The notes under the pieces were generated by a model. The model saw nothing but the letters and a program-made list of their open reading frames with translations, ran no database searches and was not told where the DNA came from. A stretch of DNA of 64,000 nt, taken from assembly GCF_022458985.1 (NCBI RefSeq), contig NC_061773.1, forward strand, positions 18,262,001-18,326,000, read 5' to 3'. Both the position numbers and the translations under genes were made by a program. Below are positions 12,115 to 20,843 of this stretch, one piece after another (the first letter of the stretch is position 1; every line of letters begins with the position of its first letter). This DNA comes from Mugil cephalus. Taxonomy: Eukaryota; Chordata; Actinopteri; Mugiliformes; Mugilidae.

Positions 12115-14924
12115 ATGGTAAGACAAGTGGTTCTTGGTATGCAGATTTAGGCGCATAGGTTATATATATATATTGCTTATATAACACAACAAAAAGCTGT
12201 TCAGGGTCGCTTACTTTTAAAGAACAGAAATGACTAGTTTCACGTGTTTACCACCCTGGAGTTGAAGGCCTTTCAGGGGAGCGGTTAGCCGCCTGTGTAG
12301 TTAACATTAACTTAATAAAACACGTATTCGGCTTAAAATATGGGAACGATGACTATGTTCTGCAGATGAGGTGGTATCTGTATTAGTTGTAATAGTGTTA
12401 AACTCAGTGGTGCATGTACTTGGAGCCGGTGTCAAAGGAGTTAGCGCTTTCGGGCTATGCTAAGCAGCTAGCGTGCGTTAGCTTACATACGGGCCCCAGT
12501 CAACACGTGGTTTCACGGAGGTGACAACGTGGTTCCCAGTAGTGTACAAAAACGCATTTTATAGGCAAGATCTTCTTAACTATTAGGTTATTAATACATT
12601 TAGTGCATCCGAAAAAAAAGTAACATTTCTTAATATGTCTAAAATGTCATCCCAATCTCAACTTTAAGCCTTTAAGTCTTAAATATTAGTGTATTTTGCA
12701 TAGTAGCTGTTAAATTACATTTGGTCAAGTCTTAAGTCTTAACGTCCATTTATTACCACTTTATTCGCATTATGATCCTCTTTGTTCCCGGCCTATAATT
12801 TTACTGTTGCTCATTAGTTGAGTCCGCCCCAGGGATGACCTGAGTTGATAGTAGAATGATAAATTTTATTTTGAATTTCATCCTGGGTCTCCGATTTTCC
12901 TTATGTTTCGTACTCAGTGTAGGTTTTACACTTAAAAGGCCATAGCGGAATCCTGCTGCCATTTTTTTTTTTATTTTTTCACGCATTACTGGTTACCACG
13001 TGGGCTCTCGGTGAAAACTGTAAATGAAGCTTTTACAAACTTGATCGTTCTGGTCGTGTGTTCCCACAAGTTTCTCGGCCTAGATCCTCAAACCTCTGCA
13101 TTTGTTTTTTTTTCCCCCGTAGGTGTTGTTACACGTGTTGTTCGAGCATGCGGCAGGCTATGCGCTGTTCGCCATCAAAGAGGTGGAGGAGATCAGCATG
13201 CTGCTCCCCCAGGTGGGTCTCTCCTCAGGGCCGCTCCCTGCTGGATCACGCTGTGATGTTTTGGATGGATTGGGACTGACTGCCTGTCGTTTCAGGTCGA
13301 GGAGAGTGTGCTGAACCTGGCGAAATTCAACAGCATGGTGAGCCTGGCTGCCTTCTTCCCCTTCAAGTCAGCCCAGGGTGCGCTGGAGAACATGAACGCC
13401 ATCTCCGAAGGCAAGTTTTCATTTCTTTATTCAGTTCTTATTTATTCGAGTCCTCAGTTGTGATGATGTTTTATAATCTGTCAATCCACTGATTGTGAAG
13501 TGCTGACAATTTAATTTCAACCCTGAACATCTGAGGACCGTCATTTAGAAATTTCCCAGTTTGTGACAAACCAAGCGCCTATTATCATGAAAAACAGATG
13601 ATGCATTTGAGCAATTAATTCAGTTTTACGCAGGCTATTTTAAAGATTTCAGAATTAATCTGGAATCTCTGTTTAGAACATTTATTGGTTAAATTTGTGT
13701 GGATGGTCTACATTCGTCTGTTCAGGTGTAGATCTTGGCGCCATGAAGGCTATGACATTCAGCGTTTTGTTAAAATAACTGAGCTGATTCGCCCATTTTC
13801 ACTTTTTGTGGTTTGTGGTGGAGAGATACTACTGAATTGTTGACTAAACTTATTTTTTAATCTTTTCTTCTGGTCAGAGCACCGTAGCTCTAAAAGACAG
13901 AACACACATTTTCCCAGCTAGTCGTTGCATTAATCACATGACTAGGCCTATGTCTTTCTGTTGAGGTTAGCTCACTAGTATGACCAGTATGGGTCGTTAT
14001 CACAGCTCAAAATCCACAAAATGAAATTACAATTTACATTGTTAACCTATTTATGTAAGAAGTATGTTAACACAAAAATGTTAATACAATAAAGAAATTT
14101 GCACATTATCAGCGACAACCTAATGTTTTGGCAAGTGAGTGTATATTGTTCACTTAAAAAAATCTAACAAAAAACGATTAAGAGTTGATTGCGATTAGCC
14201 GGGCCCTTTTGTGCATGGTTTAAGTAGCTGAGTAACCTCCTTTTGTTCCCTCGCAGGTGTGGTTCACGCTGACCTGAAGTTGTTCCTAGAGACAAATCTG
14301 CCCCGCAGCGGGAAGAAGAAATCTGTGTTGGGTGTTTCGGATGCGAAGATCGGAGCAGCTCTACAAGAAGAGTTTAGCCTTTCTATCCAGACTGGAGGAG
14401 TGGTGGCTGAAATAACCAGAGGTGAGGACAGATTCGCTACCACCATGTGTTGGGACCAAATGTTTCTTGGGGAAATGTCTGTGTTTAACGTGGCTTGTTG
14501 TGATGCGAATTTGATCCTGACTAATGAATGAAGGTTGTTACTGAAAATCTGAACAGCCACTGGACGCATTGTGTAACGCTGCTGCTGCTCTGAGCCCAGA
14601 CAAACCCCTCTTCGTGTGTTCTGTCCTGTCAGGCGTGCGTCTGCACTTCCACTCCCTGGTGAAGGGTCTGACCGGCCAGGCCGCCTCCAAGGCACAGCTG
14701 GGTCTGGGCCACAGCTACTCCAGAGCTAAAGTGAAGTTCAACGTCAACAGGGCCGACAACATGATCATCCAGTCCATCGCTCTGTTGGATCAGCTGGACA
14801 AAGACATCAATACTTTCTCCATGCGTGTGCGGTAAGCTTCAATCGTCTCACAATAAATACACCTTATGATTCAGTACCGGTGTGCAGCTTTGAATTTGGT
14901 TAGCACTTCCTTTGCTGCACCGCA

Positions 14925-14957
<33 letters not shown>

Positions 14958-17900
14958 AACATAGGCACACTAATATCATAGACTACTCATTGGGTTTTGA
15001 GGCAGCAGCTACACATTTAATACGTGTGCTGATGTTTAACTGTCCTCCTAATGCTTACCACAGACAGTGCGTTCTAGAGTGCTGTCTGTATAGAAACGGG
15101 AGGTACATCAACCCCACCTAACACATCCGCCCTGCCAACCGTTGTCTGCTAGGGCACCGCTGTTGGGTGAGACAGCTGGGCATGTGCATCTACTCACACT
15201 CATTACATGTGTTTGTGGATTGAAAGGTCTAATGAGGCTTTGCGGGTATTTTAATGTCTTTTGTTGTTGGTCTACAGTGAATGGTACGGATACCACTTCC
15301 CAGAGCTGATCAAAATCGTTACCGACAACTCGATGTACTGTCGCTTGGCTCAGCTCATCGGCAACAGGAAGGAGCTGTCGGAAGAGAGCCTGGAGAGCCT
15401 GGAGGAGGTGGTGATGGACAGCGCCAAGGCGCAGGCCATCCTGGATGCGTCTCGCTCATCTATGGGTCAGCACACTGAGTTTTACTTCAGGTTATAGACG
15501 TGCATTAAGCCCCTTTTTTGCCCACCCTGGACCCCTAATCGTCCTTGGTGCCTAACACAGGGGGGTAGAGTAGCTCTCTCATAAACCTGTAGCGAAGGCC
15601 TAAATCCTCGCTGCGGATCCTGTCGGGAGAAACAACCTCACATTGCACACAATATTATAGGCGTGGCATTTTTGTAAACGTATGATACGAGTGTGTTAAA
15701 GTTCGGGTCTGTTTCCTCCAGGTATGGATATCTCCCCCATCGATCTGATCAACATCGAGAGGTTCTCCAATCGTGTCGTGTCTTTGGCCGCTTATCGTCT
15801 GGAGCTGCAGGAGTATCTGCGTTCAAAGATGAGCCAAGTGGCTCCAAACCTGGCAGCTTTGATTGGAGAAGTGGTAAGCAGTTGTGTTTGTGTATATCTA
15901 TAAGTTCTGACATGTATGGACCAATGATGTTATACCAATATCTGTCAATCCACTGAATGTGTGTGATGAATAACATCCGGTGCTGATGGTCAACATGATT
16001 CGCATCGAGATCAAAATCGACCTTTTCAAAGGAGAAACTGACCCGATTTATCTCCCGTTCAGGTCGGAGCTCGTCTCATTTCCCACGCCGGCAGTTTAAC
16101 CAACCTGGCCAAGTACCCGGCGTCCACGGTTCAGATCCTGGGAGCAGAGAAGGCCCTGTTCAGGTACTGGGGCCCCCCCTCCCTGCTGGGGAAAACAGTG
16201 GTTGCAGTGATGGCAGGGCTGGGCTGGAGCAGAGCAGGGTGACCGGAGGAGACCAACACTTAACGTCTCCCCCTGGAGTGATCCCTCTCGGCCAAATGCA
16301 CCCCCACAGTCTGAGCAGCCACTCGCAGCACAGAGGTAGAAAAATGAGATACTAGTTTACATTTAACATGGAAGCAAAGGTTAAGTTACACCATGTTAGG
16401 TTTCAAATGTGGTCGTAAAGTTCAGATTATTCTAGGTAGACGCCTGCTTTCCTATAACATTTCTTATAGCAGCTGTCTCAGATCAGAGTTCATATTGTAG
16501 AAAATCTGAATTTCCTTTATAGCCCTGACATGCCTGTGTTTAGAAGCCTCTCCATGAACGCCTATAGCCCTATAGTCTATTATGTGAAAATTAACACAAA
16601 CTTTAGAAGTACCTCACCTTTCATTCCCAAAAAACATTTACATCCTTGTTACTGGAAACTTGCTGTTTGTCCTGAACGTGAGAGCAGTTGTATTGTCTCA
16701 CAGAGCCCTGAAGACACGAGGCAACACCCCCAAGTACGGCCTCATCTTCCACTCGACCTTCATCGGTCGCGCAGCCGCCAAGAACAAAGGCCGCATCTCC
16801 AGATACCTGGCGAACAAGTGCACAATCGCCTCCCGTATCGACTGCTTCTCCGGTGAGTGAAGACCTTTTGCAGAACGACGCATTCATTTTCTTGTGGCGT
16901 AATTGCGATGATGCAGATATTTTTCGTCAACAGTATCCAACCCTCGGGTTGATGTTGAGAAGCTATTTCCTGAGCAAAGCCGCGCGTCTTTTCGGACGCT
17001 GATGAGCTCGCTTTAATCGCACGAGGGCTTCGTTTTGATCGTCATTATTTTTTCTTTCTCACAGAACTACCCACAAGCGTGTTTGGAGACAAACTGCGCG
17101 AACAGGTGGAGGAGCGTCTGTCTTTCTACGAGACGGGCGACGTGCCACGGAAGAACGTGGATGTGATGAAAGAGGCCGTGAAAGAGGTGAGCGTGGAGAT
17201 TTACTTTGACCTGGGTCTGATGTAGAGATCGACCGATACAGATTGATAGTGATTTTATTTTTGCCTTGTCCGATACATGCAGCTAATTTTTCTGAGCCGA
17301 TGCCTTTTCTCCCTCCATTTACATGGAGACAATGATAACAATGCCGATACCAGTAAAAGGCTCAAATATCAGCCCGATATATTGGTCGATCTCTAGTCTG
17401 ATGTATGAGAAGCTCGGAAAGACACAAATTAGTTTGTTGGAACAGCAATTCTTTTTTTATATAGTTCAGAAAAGTGCACATTTGATACAGTCAATGCTGC
17501 GAATGATGACAAGTCTTTGCCTGACATTGCTGTGAGGGTAAATACTGATTTAATGAGCCTGACGCAGCTGCATCGACCCTTCGTTGAATATCTGTTGGTT
17601 TTGTGCTGATTGTAACGACGTTTCTCTCTTCCCTCCGTCTAAGGCTACTGACGTTGCAGCCGAGATGAAGCGCAAACTGGAGAAGAAGGAAAAGAAACGA
17701 AAGAAGCGCGAGAAGAAGTTGGAAGAACTTGAAGCAAACGGAGAAACCAACGGCGACGCCGAGGTGAGCTTTGGTTTTAGCATCGGCTCCACGCATGTTT
17801 TGATTTGAGAGCGGACCCGCACATGGTCTTTTCTCAGTGTACGACATGCCAGATCATCCTGACTCCGAACCATTGGCTGGTCCCAAACAGTGGGCCTGAT

Positions 17901-18293
17901 CACTGAAGAGAGTCTGACACACACATGAGTTTCATTTAACTGATCAGCCCAGCTCGTTAGATATTATTAACTGACCGTTTACCCGTTTCCTTGAAGGTGG
18001 AGAACGGAGACGCAGACACTCCTGTCGTGAAGAAGAAAAAGAAGAAGCAGGCAGCCGAGGAGATGGAGGAGGAGGCGGAGAACGGAGCGGAGGAGACTCC
18101 AGGCAAGAAGAAAAAGAAGCGAAAAGCAGAGGCAGAGGAAGCGGCTGCCACAGATAACGGAGCGGAGGAAACCGAGACTCCATCAAAGAAGAAAAAGAAA
18201 CAAAAAACTGAGGCCGTAGAGCCAGACGAGACCCCGGAAACACCTGTCAGCGAGAAGAAAAAGAAAAAAAAGAAAAAGGAGGCGGCAGAGTAA
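12115..18293 (+). CDS. nop56: Nucleolar protein Nop56, box C/D snoRNP core subunit
   Basis: Twelve coding exons (12115-12117, 13123-13212, 13296-13410, 14257-14421, 14633-14831, 15278-15465, 15722-15873, 16063-16163, 16704-16852, 17065-17186, 17644-17763, 17997-18293) give 566 residues; human NOP56 is about 594. The N-terminal domain begins [25 protein letters not shown]. The central coiled-coil/Nop region contains [15 protein letters not shown], the hallmark [25 protein letters not shown] and SRIDCFS. The tail is a KKE/D-rich nucleolar extension with repeated lysine runs. Nop56 pairs with Nop58, fibrillarin and the 15.5K protein to methylate rRNA 2'-hydroxyls. Exon 1 codes for the start Met only. 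Intron 3 begins with GC, not GT. Introns 3, 4, 7, 9 and 10 contain box C/D RNAs, so the transcript makes both the protein and its RNA partners. Confidence 0.97.
13450..13538 (+). ncRNA. Box C/D snoRNA, SNORD110-like (copy 1, nop56 intron 3)
   Basis: C box GTGATGA at 13460-13466 and D box CTGA at 13531-13534. The ends GTCC and GGAC (13450-13453, 13535-13538) pair as a terminal stem. A D' box CTGA at 13489-13492 is preceded by AATCTGTCAATCC, which from memory is complementary to the 18S rRNA segment GGATTGACAGATT. The fifth base before D' points to the U that SNORD110 is known to guide (U1288 in human numbering). Human NOP56 also hosts SNORD110. Confidence 0.75.
14490..14560 (+). ncRNA. Box C/D snoRNA candidate, unassigned (nop56 intron 4)
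   Basis: C box GTGATGC (14500-14506), D' CTGA (14517-14520), C' ATGAATGA near 14523-14530 and D box CTGA (14549-14552). The ends GTGGC (14490-14494) and GCCAC (14556-14560) form a perfect 5-bp terminal stem. I could not match either guide to rRNA from memory. SNORD86, which acts in cis on NOP56 splicing in mammals, is one possible identity. Confidence 0.6.
15919..15991 (+). ncRNA. Box C/D snoRNA, SNORD110-like (copy 2, nop56 intron 7)
   Basis: Terminal stem GACCA/TGGTC (15919-15923 with 15987-15991), C box ATGATGT (15924-15930), D' CTGA (15953-15956), C' GTGATGA (15963-15969), D box CTGA (15983-15986). The D' guide ATCTGTCAATCCA is the same as in the intron 3 copy and targets the same 18S site. 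The flanking halves differ, so this is an old duplicate and not a recent copy. Confidence 0.8.
16177..16312 (+). ncRNA. Possible H/ACA snoRNA in nop56 intron 8 (SNORA51 position)
   Basis: This GC-rich intron block stands out from its AT-rich surroundings. It offers a first hairpin (CCCTGC with GCAGGG), an AGAGCA hinge that fits the ANANNA H box, a second hairpin with a GGAGAC/GTCTCC inner stem, and an ACA near 16308. Mammalian NOP56 hosts SNORA51. I could not derive a pseudouridylation pocket by eye, so this is tentative. Confidence 0.3.
16903..16977 (+). ncRNA. Box C/D snoRNA SNORD56 (nop56 intron 9)
   Basis: Terminal stem TTGC/GCAA (16903-16906 with 16974-16977), C box ATGATGC (16908-16914) and D box CTGA (16970-16973). 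The block ATATTTTTCGTCAACAG matches my memory of human U56, another NOP56 intronic RNA. Part of it is complementary to the 18S rRNA segment GACGAAAAATA. Confidence 0.8.
17223..17395. mobile_element. hAT-type MITE with perfect 8-bp target duplication (nop56 intron 10)
   Basis: Terminal inverted repeats TAGAGATCGACCGATA and ATATTGGTCGATCTCTA bound a 173-bp element with no coding content. The 8 bases GTCTGATG occur directly before (17215-17222) and directly after (17396-17403), which is the hAT insertion footprint. It is the short relative of the 897-bp element at 62516-63412. Confidence 0.88.
17496..17568 (+). ncRNA. Box C/D snoRNA SNORD57 (nop56 intron 10)
   Basis: A perfect terminal stem GCTGCG/CGCAGC (17496-17501 with 17563-17568) encloses C box ATGATGA (17503-17509), D' CTGA (17521-17524), C' TGTGAGG and D box CTGA (17559-17562). 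The guide ATTTAATGAGC before the D box is complementary to 18S rRNA GCTCATTAAAT and places the fifth base opposite the A known as A99 in human 18S, the SNORD57 target. Confidence 0.9.
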
Positions 18294-18456
18294 ATCGGAG
18301 TATGTCCAGAGACTGAATCTTTATTTTTGTGTACAGCTTATTTTTATTCCCTTTTTGCATTTATCTGAGGCTAGTTTATGTTGCAACTTCATGTCGGACT
18401 GTATTCATGCTTATAACTGTGCCTTGAAGATGATGACATTTAATTTGACTTCTGTA

Positions 18457-18462
18457 AATAAA
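18457..18462 (+). terminator. nop56: Poly(A) signal of nop56
   Basis: AATAAA lies 164 bases after the nop56 stop codon, with a GT/T-rich stretch (TTTTGTCTGTC) shortly downstream. Confidence 0.75.
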
Positions 18463-18962
18463 TTTGTCTATCAAAGTTTTGTCTGTCAATTCTAGGAGAG
18501 GATTCAAATGTTCTGGTTCTCAGAAGCTTATCTAGGGTCAAAAGTTATAACTTGGGCTTCATATTTTCATATTAAAATCCTGCTTTAGGTTCACATACCC
18601 TAATGTTAATGTATCTGAAGCAGTTCAGCTTTACAAAATGAGAAGAGGACGACCTAAAAGCTAAAAGTCACACTTGCTCTGATGAAGCTCTGGTATTAGA
18701 TTGGTTAAAGATTTTATCCACAACTGCCAGGAAAACTGGTTAGAAAGCAAAGGAGTGACTCCTCGTGCACCTGCATAAGAAAAAAACCCTTAAAATGACG
18801 TGGCTGTTTCAGGCAACACTTGAACAGGAAGCGGGTTGAGGTGAAAAAACGGTCGTCTGCTGTAAAGCCTGAGAATGTCCTCGAGGTGAGGACAACTTGA
18901 ATTCATCTGCCTGGGCTTAGTTACATTACAAAAAGAAAAACGCAGGTCATCTCTTTAAGATA

Positions 18963-19410
18963 TAACAATCAAGCATAACATTATGACCACCTTCATAATA
19001 TTGTGTAGGTTTCCCTTGTGTCTCATCAGTGAATGGACATGGACCGTCTGAGGTTGTCCTGTAGTGTCTGGAAACAGGATGTTTAGTGGGGTTTGGGTCC
19101 TATGGGTTAAGGGGAGGGGGCTTTATGGATAATCCTACAGATACTGAATTGAATTTGTGCTGTTTTTTGAGTTGTTCCAAAACTCTTTCAGTGCAGGTCT
19201 CTGTGAGGCTGCTGACATCAAGGAGTGTCATTGCTATGGGGTGAGGGTGTCTGGTCTAGGTAGGTTAGGAGGTAGGTGGTGTCTAAGTAAGATGAACATG
19301 AATGAATGCCAGGTCCAAAAGTTTCCCAGCACAACATTGAATTGTCACAAGATGGTCAATGTTATTTACTTCTCCTGTCAGTGGTTTTAATGTTGTGGCT
19401 GATCAGTGTA
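18963..19410. mobile_element. Tc1/mariner-type element with terminal inverted repeats, non-autonomous
   Basis: The left end reads ACAATCAAGCATAACATTAT and the right end, inverted, reads ACTGATCAGCCACAACATTA; both continue toward GACCAC/AACCAC and TA bases flank each end. The internal 450 bases carry only broken transposase pieces. The right half matches, in reverse orientation, the element at 59344-59490. Confidence 0.75.
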
Positions 19411-19423
19411 TATGCAGTATATT

Positions 19424-19520
19424 CATTCATTTTCTCTAACCGTGGGCTGGAGCCTGTCCCCGCTGTCATTGGGCGAGATGCGGGGTAGACCCCGGACAGG
19501 TGGCCGGTCTATTGCAGGGA
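19424..19520. repeat. Common teleost dispersed repeat ('gggctggagcctgtcccc' type)
   Basis: The phrases GGGCTGGAGCCTGTCCC, GGGCGAGATGCGGGGTAGAC and CCCGGACAGGTGGCCGGTCT belong to a repeat that occurs thousands of times in fish genomes, recognised from memory. It directly follows the Tc1-like element. Confidence 0.7.
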
Positions 19521-20843
19521 GTATCTTAAAAGCTTAAAACTAAATGAAATTGTCTCCTCTGTCAAAGCTAAATCATCTCTTAACATCTACATTTTGCATT
19601 TAATATTGTTATAAAGAATTTATTTTTTCTTCCCAATTTTGCACACAATGTATTTCCATTCATTTTAATATCCTCTAAATTTGTACTTTAAATCTGTACA
19701 TACATTTTGCTTTATGTAGGGGTGGTACTTCACAAGCCTTTCTTGGCTTCCATCTCCCCTGCACAACAATGAACCATTATTATAGTTTTTAATGTTTTCT
19801 ATCCTCAGTGTGCAAATAAACGTATGTTCATGTCCTGACTGTACTCACAGAAGTACATCTGCGAGTGAATATAACTAAATCTGAATTTGTGGTTAATGGT
19901 TTATTTAAATAGGTGCAATTTCAGCAGTAGAGGAAACTAAGTGCATATATATATTTTTATATGTATTCAAATTTGACGGTGTAGATGTGTCTGATTTGAC
20001 CCATCCATTTTCCCACAGTTGCGTTTACAATCAGGAAACTATTTTGCATTCGTGAATTGAGTTTATGAGTCTGAATTAAAAACCAGTGTCTGTAAATACT
20101 GATGCCAGATCCATTCAAACTGTTCATACCTTTTAATTTGGACAACAAGGATTAAACCAATGTTAAAATGACATCAAATCCAAGGCCTGGCTGGTAAAAC
20201 CAACCAACTAGTAAAGAGTTGAGGAATAAGAGACAGATGGAAGAAAACGGGGCCAAAAAAAAAATCAAGCTATCAACTCAAGTCACCCTCAGTATAGAAG
20301 GATTCACAGATGCGGGAGACCAAAGTTACAAAATGGAGTTTCTTCTAAAGTAAAAATAAAAAGGCCTTTGCCGTGAAAATGATGTGTATAACCTATGTAC
20401 ATCAATTTCAGTTCATGTATGCATACAAAAAAAAAATCCACATCACAAGATGCTTGTGTTCAAGTATATTCACCAACTTCATCTCCATGATTTAGCATTC
20501 TCATCTTTCCATATTTTTTTTTTTTTGGAAATAAAATGTCCTTCAAAATAAAAACAAAATGCAGAAAACCACATTTTTATGTCCTACCAATACATATATA
20601 CTGTATAAATACATACATAAATATATTTTACATACAACAGCCATAAATTTGAAAAGGGGGATATACAGAGCAAAGGGGAGGGGGTGGTAGTGTGTGTGTG
20701 TGTGTATGTGTTTGTTTGTTTTAGCTTGTGTTGTAAAATGGTTTGTCCCTCTATGATTTCGTCAGTCAGATACGCTGGTGTGGTGCTGTGTGCTGGTGTC
20801 TGTCCATGCACACGCGCACACACTCGTTGTAGACGGCGTCGTC
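19521..20843 (-). other. ubap2: ubap2 3' UTR and downstream flank
   Basis: This AT-rich stretch lies after the ubap2 stop codon. It contains a short GT microsatellite at about 20690-20704 and several A/T runs. No single poly(A) signal stands out on the minus strand; a TTTATT word near 19900 is one candidate. No other gene is visible. Confidence 0.5.

Noticed and set aside
12118-13122. GGCCTG repeat in nop56 intron 1, as in human SCA36
   Set aside because: I looked for a GGCCTG array and found none in this intron.
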